Source: Echinometra lucunter
Lineage: Eukaryota; Echinodermata; Echinoidea; Camarodonta; Echinometridae
Assembly: GCA_029962745.1 (NCBI GenBank)
Contig: CM057162.1
Span: 23,188,104-23,252,103, forward strand
Reading direction: 5' to 3'
Length of the DNA: 64,000 nt
Shown: positions 11,882 through 21,875 of the stretch, one piece after another
How the letters are laid out: each line of letters starts with the position of its first letter
Numbering within the stretch: the stretch's first letter is position 1
Made by a program: the position numbers and the translations under genes
Notes under the pieces: model-generated
Database searches by the model: none
Told to the model about the DNA's origin: nothing
What the model saw: the letters and a program-made list of their open reading frames with translations, nothing else

Positions 11882-12716
11882 GAAATGGGATAACCACAAA
11901 AGAATCAGTAAAATTCCCACAAAGTAAATTGATAATAAAACGAACACATTTTAATGAAGATATAAGGCGAAAGAATATAATCGTAGAACGTTTTGAAGTT
12001 TCCATTCTATTCATTTGCAACAATATGTGCAAACACTATCTTAGTTAACTCAGTCTCTCTCCCTTTTCTCTCCCTGATAGTTCCTTTTATTAGTAACAGG
12101 TACACATAATTCTGGTATTTAAATTTAAGATATCTAAGATTAAAGTGAAGCTTTCAATTAGTAAAATCTATGAGAAAAATTGAAAGATTGAAATTATGAA
12201 AACATAGTTACCACTGTCAACTACATCTTCTATTATATCCTGTACGGAAAAAAGTGAATGATTTGAAACTTTTCATCCATGAAAATCAAATATCAAATGC
12301 TTCGTAAAATGAGCATACAATTAATCATATCGTGCGTTTAATCTAACACCGTATTTTTAAGAACTCAAACAATGCTAAAACATTTGTTTTAAGAATACTT
12401 AACAATAAGAACAAGTCAAAATATAACAATGAAACTGTATTACCTACCAATTCTCTCGTAAAATTACTGTTTTCTTTGAATATTAAGTCTCAAATCTAAA
12501 TCTGCTTGTGAGACGTGCCTGGATCATGTCAACATTCTTGACACAATATGTTAAAAGATAAGTTTTATTTTAACATCTGTTAGTATAAAATCACAAATGT
12601 GGTAAGCTTTTCAGTCCAGTCGACATAAGTCTGCAAATTAGTCTCCCATTTCCCCTCCTTGAAAAACCATTTTGTCATAACAGTTGTTGCTGTAAAGCAA
12701 TCAAAAATCAACTTCT
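11882..12716. other. No gene recognised, AT-rich
   Basis: AT-rich sequence without TACATGTA runs and without open frames of note. Confidence 0.5.
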
Positions 12717-12876
12717 GGGGAGCGTTTCATCAACATTTGTTGTCTGACATGTTGTCAGATCTGACATCTTTCCTTGATTTTGATTCGCTAAGAAGCATCG
12801 TTACTATGGCAACTGTCGGATAAAACAGACTTTGTCGGATAAATCATCCGATAAGTCCTTCCATGAAACGCTCCCC
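12717..12876. mobile_element. 160-bp MITE with GGGGAGCGTTTCAT ends
   Basis: Ends GGGGAGCGTTTCAT and ATGAAACGCTCCCC are perfect inverted repeats. TGTCTGACATGTTGTCAGATCTGACA lies inside the left arm and a TCGGATAAATCATCCGA-like palindrome inside the right. It belongs with the elements at 6550-6995, 40597-40731 and 49576-49722. Confidence 0.7.
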
Positions 12877-13336
12877 TGGCATAGAATAGAAGAATGAGGC
12901 AAAATTGAACGAGCCGTATTCTGAAAAACATTTAGTACCATCTAAAATGTGAAAGATTGAAATTATGAAAACCTGGAATGGAAATTGATTAGTTTAATTT
13001 TAGTCCGCAATAAGGATTTTCCAAGGATTTCCGTTTCACTGAAATTTGAATTGCACAAGTAGAACTTACACGAGCTGGAGAGAAGTGGGGCACACTGTCC
13101 CATTCCCCCCCCCCCCCCCCGCCCCTTGGTAAAAAATAATAATAATAATAATAATGACGGCCACTATTTCTAACCTGACTGTTTTCATTTTCAGAAGTTT
13201 GCACACTTACTAAGTTACCAATTAGCATAATATAGGACCTACCAGATCTATGTAGTGTACATGATATTTTACTATAGTAACAAGAAATGACAAAAAAGTA
13301 ATAAAATAGGAGTATAAAAAAGAAATTGAATTTTAA

Positions 13337-13590
13337 CCCCCGGGGGAGTCACTTCCATTGAAGAGTGGACAGCATCCGCGAGAGAAAAAAAAGACGCGGA
13401 AAAAGGGTATTTTTCAGGGGTATGCGCGGAACGCGCGGAACGCGAACAGGGTGTCAAAAACGCCCAGAAAAGAAAACAGGTTATATAGATCACAATAATC
13501 TAAAACGCAAAAAGGGTATGTAATTTGCACCGACTGCGGGACCGACTGTAACAAGACCCGTGAACGGAAAATCCTATCAAGAGAATTAGA
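13337..13590 (+). repeat. Interspersed repeat, copy 1
   Basis: The segment contains GGGGGAGTCACTTCCATTGA, then GGGTATGTAATTTGCACCGACTGCGGGACC and GGAAAATCCTAT. It is repeated in the same orientation at 29870-30110 with strong similarity. No coding content or clear termini were seen. Confidence 0.65.
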
Positions 13591-13749
13591 AGCCACCACG
13601 ATAAAAAGTCCACATTCGAAATGTAATCCCTAACCCCTTATCTCAAACCCGAACCCAAATCCCCAATCTGTACCCCAGCTACCTGGAGCAGAAGACATTA
13701 CTATCGTGTTTATACATAATTTGAGTTATGAATGCATTGTATACTGGTA

Positions 13750-13845
13750 ATATATGAACCGACCGACTGTTTGTTAAAAGAAAATTGCGTGTAAAACGAA
13801 TGGAGATTTCTTTTAAGCAACAGTTGGTCGGTTCATACATTAACT
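13750..13845. repeat. Short hairpin-forming inverted repeat
   Basis: TATGAACCGACCGACTGTTT is followed about 45 bases later by AACAGTTGGTCGGTTCATAC, and the arms continue through TTAAAAGAAA / TTCTTTTAA. It may be a very small MITE. Confidence 0.55.
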
Positions 13846-13974
13846 AACCTTAACTTTTTTACCAGTGTTTTGAGAGTGTATGTATTGAATTTGGGCAGTG
13901 GCGTAACAGCCGGGGGGCAGGGGGGGCAGAGTGCCCCCCCCCCCGAAGGATTTCAGCGGGAAAATCCACCAAAA

Positions 13975-14235
13975 CCACCGGGAAAAAATGAAAAGGAGGG
14001 AAAGGAAGAAAAGGGAAGGGAGAAAGGGAAAGGAAGAAGAAAAAAGGAAAAGAAAGAAGAAGAAAGGAAAAGAAAGAAGGAGAAAGGGAAAGAAAGAAGG
14101 AGAAAGGGAAAGGAAGGAGAACGGGGAAGAAAAAAGGAGAAAGGGGAGAAAGAAGAAGAGAGAGAGAGAGAGGGAAAAGAGGGAAAGGGAAAAAAAAGAA
14201 GAAAGCAAAGGGAAACAAAAGAAATGAGGGAAAAT
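13975..14235. repeat. Purine tract (GGGAAAG/GAAGGA)
   Basis: About 260 bases that are almost entirely purine on the + strand. They sit inside a fragment that starts with GGCAGTGGCGTAACAGCC at 13897 and has long C or G runs on both sides (13931-13945, 14439-14458). Long overlapping open frames in several phases here (for example 13870-14412) are low-complexity artefacts. Confidence 0.7.
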
Positions 14236-14729
14236 TTAGTACCACACCCCGGAGTTTCCGGGTGCTGCACTCCCTGGACCCCCCGCAGTTGCTTTCCCTG
14301 TAGAACCCCATCAGGGGCCCTAAGCCAGAACTCTGGGCCCCACCCGCTAAAGGCTTCGCAACAAGCAACACGCGCGTTGCGGGCTTATCTCCGCCGCATA
14401 TTCTATTTCTAGACTTAGTTACCGGGAAATTTTCGGCTCTGCCCCCCCCCCCCCCCCCGATATTAACACGTCGTGTGCCCGGGAGAAGGACGTGAACAGC
14501 AATTTTGGGTGAAATTTTCGATTTTCAGATTTTCTCATAGGATGAAAGAAAATTGTCTGCACTTTCTTTTGATACCACTCTAAAACCTCAAATCGACATC
14601 ATTATGACGTAATAAGACAATAAGAAAACGACGCGGGCACAAGCATTCCAAACTTCTTCCCGGCAAAAGGACGTGAAGGCCATTGGACTACTTTTAGCGA
14701 CCAATAACACTTCCGGTATGCGTTAGCGC

Positions 14730-14761
14730 CACAGAAATAGAAGACGTCTTCTATTTCTGTG
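14730..14761. mobile_element. 32-bp TIR-only relic
   Basis: A perfect 32-bp palindrome: CACAGAAATAGAAGAC followed directly by its reverse complement. This is the terminal sequence of the transposon at 15998-19777. The flanks are GTTAGCGC (14722-14729) and GTTTGCGC (14762-14769), 7 of 8 bases alike, as expected for an old 8-bp target duplication. It looks like a copy reduced to its two ends. Confidence 0.6.
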
Positions 14762-14900
14762 GTTTGCGCACTTTATACGAATCGGCCTCAGGGGAGACAT
14801 TCCACAACCGATATATCGATACTCGCCAACCGAGTATCGATATATCGAACTTCTACTTAGTATTTTTTGGCATACTGGCAGTACTCGCCGCATACATGTA

Positions 14901-15050
14901 CCTAACCCTAACCTAAACCCTAACCCAACCCTAATCCTAACCCTAACCCAACCCTAACCCTAACCCTAACCCAACCCCAACCCTAACCCTAACCCAACCC
15001 TAACCCTAACCCTAACCCTAACCCTAATCCTAAACCCTAATTCTAACTCT
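14901..15050 (-). repeat. CCCTAA array (left arm)
   Basis: About 150 bases of CCCTAA with variants (CCCAAC, AATCCTAA), i.e. TTAGGG on the minus strand. A shorter block lies at 15178-15213 just before an A run. This is the animal telomere unit, but here it is internal. Confidence 0.9.
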
Positions 15051-15240
15051 AAAAACTAGATCTAGAATAACTAAGTAGTCTACCCTAACGTACGGTTAAC
15101 TCTTCACGATATTGCCATTTTTTTACAAAGTTTCAGCTTATTTTCCATTGATTGAATTTTTGATTACCCAAAATATAGCCCTAACCATCACCCTAACCCT
15201 AACCCTAAACCTAAAAAAAAAAAAAAAATGTAAAACAGAA

Positions 15241-15292
15241 GGCTTGAACCGGGGTCCTGAAATAATGAGCCACACGCTTAACCAAAAGACCA
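15241..15292 (-). repeat. tRNA-like pol III boxes (left arm)
   Basis: On the minus strand it reads TGGTTAAGCGTG (A-box-like), then GGTTCAAGCC (B-box-like) about 35 bases later, then an A/T run. It is too degenerate for a tRNA gene; SINE-like origin is likely. Confidence 0.5.
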
Positions 15293-15483
15293 ATCTAAAC
15301 CTTTTTAATAATTTTGTAACTTACACAATATATCTTTGACTAAATAGACCGTAGTGTGGAATGTTTCCCCTGTGCTAAATTCACTAAGATACGAATTTTG
15401 CACAGGGGAGAGATTCCACACTACGGTTTATTTAGTAAAAGATATATTGTGTAAGTTCCACACATAGTCAAGTAATATTTCGT

Positions 15484-15540
15484 AGTCTTTTGGTAAAGCT
15501 TGTGGCTCATAATCTCAGGACCCCCGGTTCAAGCCTTCTG
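15484..15540 (+). repeat. tRNA-like pol III boxes (right arm)
   Basis: Mirror copy of 15241-15292 (TGGTAAAGCTTG and GGTTCAAGCC), followed by a run of about 20 T at 15550-15571 that would end pol III transcription, then TTAGGG repeats. Confidence 0.5.
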
Positions 15541-15749
15541 TTTTACATTCTTTTTTTTTTTTTTTTTTTTTAGATTTAGCCTACATTAGGGTTAGGGTTA
15601 GGGTGATGGTTAAGGCTATGTTTTGGGTAATGAAAAATTCATTCAATGGAAAATAAGGTGAAACTTTGAAAAAAAATGGCAATATCGTGAAGAGTTAACC
15701 GTTCGTAACTAACGGTTAGGGTAGACTAACTGTTACTTTACTTACTAGG

Positions 15750-15881
15750 TTTTAGAGTTAGAATTAGGGTTTAGGATTAAGATTAGGGTTAGGGTAGGGT
15801 TTAGGGTTAGGGTTAGGGTTAGAGTTAGGGTTAGGGTTAGGGTTGGGTTAGGGTTGGGGTAGGGTTTAGGTTAGGGTTAGG
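15750..15881 (+). repeat. TTAGGG array (right arm)
   Basis: About 130 bases of TTAGGG with variants, the mirror of 14901-15050. A shorter block lies at 15577-15615. Confidence 0.9.
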
Positions 15882-17396
15882 TACATGTATGCGGCGAGTA
15901 CTGCCAGCATGCAAAAAAAAATACTAAGTAGAAGTCCGATATATCGATACTCGGTTGGCGAGTATCGATATATCGGTTGTGGAATGTCTCCCCTGAGCAC
16001 AGAAATAGAAGACGTAGAAGGCGCATACCCATTCACAAAGCACGCATCGCGGTATCGCCGTCGGACCCGCTGGGCGATTCGCTTGAGTGCACACGCCGCC
16101 ATCTTGCTTAGTCCTCGGTCTCTTCGGCAAGCCCACTCGACCGTATATGACACCGTCAATTTCTGTTTTGAAATTTTCTCCAAAGAGGCCATGCATTCTG
16201 AGGTTGGCCTACCTATTCATAAGCCAATTGATCGTGTGCATTATCTACTTGCACACCGGTAGCATAAGTTATTATTTTTTGCCAAGATGAATAAAGAAAG
16301 CTCTTAATTAACTCTTTCAAGATAATACGTTATTCTCCATTTTAGTACCTCAGTTTCTTTTTAACAGTTAGTTTCCTTATAATTTTCTTGTCAGTTTTCT
16401 TTAAGTTTGGGTTCTCTTTCAAGACACATTTCCTTATCTAATTTGATTTTTTAATATTTGGAGAGGGAGCTTCTCATAAAATAAAAAGAAATATGTGGAA
16501 TGAAGTATTGTTTTATTTTATTTTATTTTTTATTTTTTCATTTTTAAAAACTGAGCTGGAGGGATGTGATTTGTACATGTATTTCAATGATCATCCTAAC
16601 CATAATTTGCCCAAATTCATTCATACCCCCTGATTTTAAAAATCTAAATTTAAAAAGTCGATTAAACTTTGATTTTTTTTCCCCCTCAGGGGAGGGGGGG
16701 GGGGAGTTATGAGTCACTTTCACACAACCACAGTACATGCACATGTAATATCATTCACATGCTCAGTCCTCCCAACACCACATATAAACTCACACACACG
16801 ATGTCATTCTTCATTACACAAATGCTTAAACAAACATTTACTCAATCAACTTCATATATTTCAGCGCACTTCACAAAAAACAACAAACAAACAGTCAAAC
16901 AGTCAAACCACACATACAAACAACCAAAAGGACAAAAGATATAATATGTAAAGAGAATTTGCGAAACTACGCCACCCCCCCCAAAAAAAAAAAAAAAAAC
17001 AGGCTACAGATTATTTCAATTAAGTAACGTCCAATGTTTATTCTTTCCTCCAAGAAAATTCAAGTTTCACATTATCAGTAACAGCAATAATGTGAAAATG
17101 GTGATGTAGAAACTGGCAAACACATTGGCAAGTAACAAGTAATAAATTAGCTATGAACGCTATGAACCTCCAATTAATTACTTAGTAGGGAATCAGTAGG
17201 GGAAAATTACTGAAGGGCTACAGATGAATTGCCCCCCAAATGTAAAAAAATAGCCCTTGTAATTGCAAAAGAGCCCCCATAAAATTGTCATTAGGTTCAA
17301 TACAAAATGTAATTCAGAATGAATTGAACAGAAGTAGGAAAAAGCCCCTGCACAGAAATATTTTTTCCCTACTCAGTACGTACATTACATGGAGTC

Positions 17397-17573
17397 CATG
17401 GCCGTACGCAGCGGGAGGGGGGGGGGACCCCAGAATTTTTGAAAAATGCAAAAAAGCCCTCGTGACCAGCTCGGTGGCTTTGCTCCCTAGCATTTGGGCT
17501 TTTTCGAAAATTTTTACACGTCTTGCCCCCCCCCCCAAAAAAAAAAAAAAAAAAAAATCTGCGTACGGCCCCG
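17397..17573. mobile_element. 177-bp MITE nested in the P-like element
   Basis: Near-inverted ends CATGGCCGTACGCAGCGGG and CTGCGTACGGCCCCG are flanked by ATGGAGTC at 17389-17396 and 17574-17581, a perfect 8-bp target duplication. Long G and C/A runs fill the ends. Open frames in three phases (17285-17617) are by-products. Confidence 0.75.
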
Positions 17574-18456
17574 ATGGAGTCAATTGCTATATGATCATCA
17601 TATAAGCCCAATAGCATAAAAATGCAACAAAACAGTCAACTTACAAGACACGTTACATGTACATGCATTACATAATTTTGTCAGAAGAATATTTTTCTAG
17701 TCAAGTTCAAGATTCTTTTTCCTTTGTATTTTGTGAGTTATGCCAATGCACAAAACATTTATTGCTAAACAAACTTAGCACAAGCTATTCATATTTTCAA
17801 ACAAACAGGTGCATATGTCGACAGGCTTATATTGAAAAATTCAGAACTCCTTTTAAATTCTAATGGTGATCGTTCTTTGATATCCATGATGAATACTTTA
17901 TGTTTTCACACTAACTCATACAAGAGAAAAAAATAACAGTATAGTTTATGTTTCTTCAACCGTGTCTTAATAAAACTGCACTGGAAATAATTGGCATAAA
18001 ATTGGGAAAAGGCACAACAAAGGCAAGTAAACTAGAGCATATCACAATAGAATCACAGCTCATACATATGAACCTATTACAGCAGTAAACTGTGCAACAT
18101 GCTGCTGCAAATTTTACTTAATAAGTACCACTCATACATGTATCACATCTATCACTTTCCATTTTTCTGGGCAACTCGTACTGCAGCAAAGTAGAATGGT
18201 AATGATTTATTGGCAGTTGAAATATTCTGGTGTGACATTTGATAATGAAATAAATTCGACACTTCATGAGACATGGAGTACTTTTAAGAAGAAAAAAAAA
18301 TTGACTTGGGAATCTACATCCCACCAAACCAAAATCAGTGATCATGACACTCATGACACTCAGCTGTGAAAGCAAGGATTTTCATAAGTATATTGCATCA
18401 TGCTATATTACATCAAGCTGAGATGAGCACCACTCATACATTTATCAATCTTCCAC

Positions 18457-18520
18457 TATTGCAACTGTACAATACTTAAGTACAAAACTATTGCAACTGT
18501 ACAACACTTAAGTACAAAAT
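18457..18520 (+). repeat. Two-copy tandem repeat of about 30 bp
   Basis: The unit ACTATTGCAACTGTACAA plus TACTTAAGTACAAA appears twice in a row with one or two differences. Confidence 0.7.
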
Positions 18521-18849
18521 ATACATATACATATACATGTATTTACAATATAATCTCTGAAAATGGCAAATTAAGGCAAGTTAAGGAAATAGGCACAAAC
18601 TTGAATATCATTTCAGTGACTGAAGGTGCGTTGCATGAGCATAATGCAAAGTATCAAATGAGCACAAAAAAAGTAAACAGAATGCACGTCCATGGTGATA
18701 AATAACAAAACATTTTGCATCATACTCAAATGGATCAGATGCATCAATCTTTAAATCAGTATATGAGAAAGCATCTTTGTGGTGAAGCTTCTGACGACAA
18801 GGACAAGAAAATGCATGAATCAACACAGTTGAATTGCCTTATTGCCTGC

Positions 18850-18966
18850 TCAGTAGGATCGAAGCTTTTCTCTGCTTTCCTCTACAAAGTGGTTGGAACA
18901 TAAACTTGAATACTGGTTGGGCGTAAAACAATCTCTTCTCATGTTCGCTGGGAATTCCTTCAGAAA
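18850..18966 (-). pseudogene. THAP-domain fragment (transposase relic)
   Basis: On the minus strand one frame reads as the second half of a THAP zinc-binding domain. It contains NMRRDCFTPNQYSSLCSNHF, in which CSNHF supplies the C-x2-H ligand pair seen in THAP proteins. The frame is closed upstream by a stop near 18967 and downstream by a stop at 18850-18852, and the first half of the domain (the C-x2-4-C part) is missing. A polypyrimidine tract and AG lie just upstream at about 18985. A short possible first exon with ATG at 19567-19569 and donor at 19546 lies upstream on the same strand but does not join in this frame. This supports a decayed P-element-type transposase. Confidence 0.45.
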
Positions 18967-19679
18967 TTATGTCCTCTTGGAAATCTAGAATTGAAAAGAA
19001 AAAAAAATTCATGTTGATAGGTCATTGCCTACCTCGTAAGTTGTAACAGTAAATACCATAAGTCAAACTAATTTCTAATCTAAGAATTACAATCAATTTC
19101 CTGAAAAAATATAGTATAAGTAAAACTTATCCAACTGTCATGTAAATAATCTCTTTGACAAAAAAAAAGTAGTGTTCCAAAAAATTTGGAAATTCAAACA
19201 AAAATGAAAAAAGAGAAGTAACTGTATAATTAAGACATCTAAAAAAGTTACACGGTGTAGACTACACCACCATGTCTTGACGTTGACTAGATCCAATTTC
19301 ATTATTAATAATTGTTAAACAAGTTGCAAATACCAAATAAAAAAAAGCTTAGTATGATTTAGCAACAAGCTTTACGTTAATCTAGGCTTTCTAGGTAGGA
19401 TTTTGAACATACACTACTGTTGTCCCATTAAAATAAAACATCAAAATGAACAGATGGGACTACAACTACAAATACGGGCTACCCAGAACACCGTCATTGA
19501 CAGTCTAATAATATTTCAAGACTGCATTAAATAAAATCCACTAACCTGTAGAAGCCTTCCTGCATCCATTCTCTTAACGACTGGTAGAGTTATATGTCGT
19601 AAAAATAACACAGAGCTCAGAAAGCAGTAAAAAATGCAAGAAATTCTAGCCGGTCGAAAATACAGTGAGCGGACGTAAA

Positions 19680-19720
19680 CAGAGGACTAACCAAGATGGC
19701 GGATATCACGTGATCCCGTA
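19680..19720. promoter_or_regulatory. Subterminal YY1-like and E-box motifs
   Basis: CAAGATGGCGG (19692-19702) matches the YY1-type promoter motif and is followed by ATCACGTGAT (palindromic E-box). The YY1-like motif recurs inverted near the other end of the transposon at 16096-16106. It may be the promoter for the minus-strand transposase or a transposase-binding site. Confidence 0.35.
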
Positions 19721-20558
19721 CGAACGCTGGCTATGTTTTCGAGTCCGCATGAGCTTTCTACGTCTTCTATTTCTGTGCCCCTGAGTCGCACTCCTAAGAT
19801 ACGGGAATTTCGGGCTATGGTGTCTGCGAAAAAGCCGATAAAAAATGAAAAGTGTATTACTACTTCTATAGCAAAATTAAATCGATACTTAAATGTTATT
19901 CGACCCTGGGATCTTGGGAAAAATTACAACAAATATAAGCAGAAAAAAATGCTCTTTGATTTGATATAATTTAGAGTTAGAAACGTGAGGCTTCTTTGTA
20001 TTTAAAAAGTCAATAGGCCTAGATGTATAGAAAGTATAGGCCTTATAACTTTTCAGGGGGAAATGTGGCAGGTGGTGCATGCATGTTGTAGTGCTATTAT
20101 TTTTTAATAGTTAAGCAAAGTAAACCAGCAAAATGTATTTCTGTCTGGAATTTGCCACTGCTTCAAACGTGAATGCAAACTAAAGCTGGGTATTTATAAA
20201 AAGTAATTTAATGTAAATTTCCTGCATGCTTCACGTCACTTCACTGCACTTCTTTGCACGTGTTCCTGTGACCGCGCGCCTTTCTGCACTATATTCTTCA
20301 AGAGGGATATACTCCAATTGAAGAAGAAGGTGAAGAAGCTTGATAGCACAAGCACAATGTTAGATGGATAAATGGTCACAGGACGTTGTTTAATCCTTGA
20401 ATGCTATATTCTTGTGGACCTTATACTGTTTTAATTTGTACACAAGGCATGCGCCGGTCTTCGGACAATTTGTCCTTTTTTTATTGTTGTTTTTAACTGC
20501 ATAAAAATACAATATATTCAAATCAAGGCTCGAACTGGCATCACACTACTCTCAAATA

Positions 20559-21110
20559 AGTGGCATGCCGAAAGTTTTTGTCTGGACCTTACTGTTGCAA
20601 ATTGATTTTAGGGGTCAAACCGGCAAAATACACCGATTCCGCACAATGTTCGCTGATTCTTAGCTTCAAATGACAGAATTCGCTTTTATGTTCAAGGGCT
20701 TTGAAAAGTATCGTATGACATTTTAACTAAATAATGACTTACATGAGGTAAAAGCTGAAGAGTTGTTCTTTACTCTCATATAGGTGGCATGCCGAAAGTT
20801 TTTGTCTGGACCTTACTGTTGCAAATTGATTTCAGGGGTCAAACCGGCAAAATACACCGATTCCGCACAATGTTCGCTGATTCTTAGCTTCAAATGACAG
20901 AATTCGTTTTTATGTTCAAGGGCTTTGAAAAGTATCGTATGACATTTTAACTAAATAATGACTTACATGAGGTAAAAGCTGAAGAGTTGTTCTTTACTCT
21001 CATATAGGTGGCATGCCGAAAGTTTTTGTCTGGACCTTATACTGTTGCAAATTGATTTTAGGGGTCAAACCGGCAATATACACCGATTCCGCACAATGTT
21101 TAGTGAAGCT
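20559..21110 (+). repeat. Tandem 224-bp units, copy A left arm (3 units)
   Basis: Units begin TGGCATGCCGAAAGTTTTTG at about 20561, 20785 and 21009. Each contains GGGGTCAAACCGGCAA, TTCCGCACAATGTTCGCT, CATTTTAACTAAATAATG and ACATGAGGTAAAAGCTGAAG. The third unit is cut short near 21100. Confidence 0.85.
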
Positions 21111-21289
21111 ACCAGGAATGTACCGTGGTGAAATGGATTCAACTAAATTATTTATTCATTTGATGTCTTTATGCAGCGAAATCATCTCATGTGCTCTTTC
21201 TGATCTGTCTATTTAGTTTGAGTGACGTTGATTGTTTGATTGACATGGAGTCATCCTATTCCAGTACGACCTTTCTTACTGATGTTATA

Positions 21290-21875
21290 TAATATTTTCA
21301 AAGCCCTTGAACATAAAAACTAATTCTATCATTTTCGGGTATATGAATCAGCGAACATTTTGCGAAATCGGTGTATTTTGCCGGTTTGACCCCTGAAATC
21401 AATTTGCAACAGTAAGGTCCAGACAAAACTTTCGGCATGGCACCTCTATCGGAGTAAAAAGCAATTCTTAAGCTTTTACCTCATGTAAGTCATTATTTAG
21501 TAAAAATATCATACGATACTTTTCAAAGCCCTTGAACATTAAAGCGAATTCTGTCATTTGAAGCTAAGAATCAGCGAACATTGTGCGGAATCGGTGTATT
21601 TTGCCGGTTTGACCCCTGAAATCAATTTGCAACAGTAAGGTCCAGACAAAAACTTTCGGCATGCCACCTATATGAGAGTAAATAACAACTCTTCAGCTTT
21701 TACCTCATGTAAGTCATTATTTAGTTAAAATGTCATACGATACTTTTCAACGCCCTTGAACATAAAAATGAATTCTGTCATTTGAAGCTAAGAATCAGCG
21801 AACATTGTGCGGAATCGGTGTATTTTGCCGGTTTGACCCCTGAAATCAATTTGCAACAGTAAATTCAAGACAAAA
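21290..21875 (-). repeat. Inverted 224-bp units, copy A right arm (3 units)
   Basis: The same unit in reverse complement; the anchor CCGGTTTGACCCC appears at about 21383, 21605 and 21828. It pairs with the left arm around a spacer of about 180 bp. Confidence 0.85.

Larger units (their letters stand above)
14787..15997. mobile_element. 1.2-kb palindrome with telomere-type arrays
   Basis: The outer ends are CTCAGGGGAGACATTCCACA and its reverse complement, and the two arms of about 590 bp match almost throughout. Inside each arm, in order from outside: GATATATCGATACTCG, the phrase AGTACTCGCCGCATACATGT, a CCCTAA array (TTAGGG on the right arm), a tRNA-like box, and an inner edge that again reads like the outer end (TGTGGAATGTTTCCCCTG). 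Each arm may therefore be one complete small element, the two lying head to head around a spacer of about 25 bases (15376-15400). There is no coding content. Confidence 0.75.
15998..19777 (-). mobile_element. P-element-like DNA transposon, 3.8 kb
   Basis: The ends are CACAGAAATAGAAGACGTAG and its near-perfect reverse complement (CTACGTCTTCTATTTCTGTG). The flanks are CCCCTGAG at 15990-15997 and 19778-19785, a perfect 8-bp target duplication. Subterminal inverted repeats of 21 bases (CAAGATGGCGG core) lie about 98 bases from the left end and 75 from the right. A minus-strand THAP-like fragment lies at 18850-18966. An 8-bp duplication, subterminal inverted repeats and a THAP motif fit the P superfamily. 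The remaining interior is AT-rich with no intact transposase, so this copy is decayed or non-autonomous. hAT is the main alternative. Confidence 0.65.

Noticed and set aside
11322..12032. Open frames of about 200 residues across the gap
   Set aside because: They consist almost entirely of unknown bases.
13840..14412. Long open frames on both strands, highly charged or Phe/Ser-rich
   Set aside because: They are translations of a purine tract in several phases.
14901..15881. A real chromosome end
   Set aside because: The arrays are short, variant-rich and flanked on both sides by ordinary sequence; the orientation is also wrong for a fusion.
15866..16262. Open frames on both strands at the palindrome/transposon junction
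   Set aside because: They cross an element boundary and the terminal repeats; no family resemblance.
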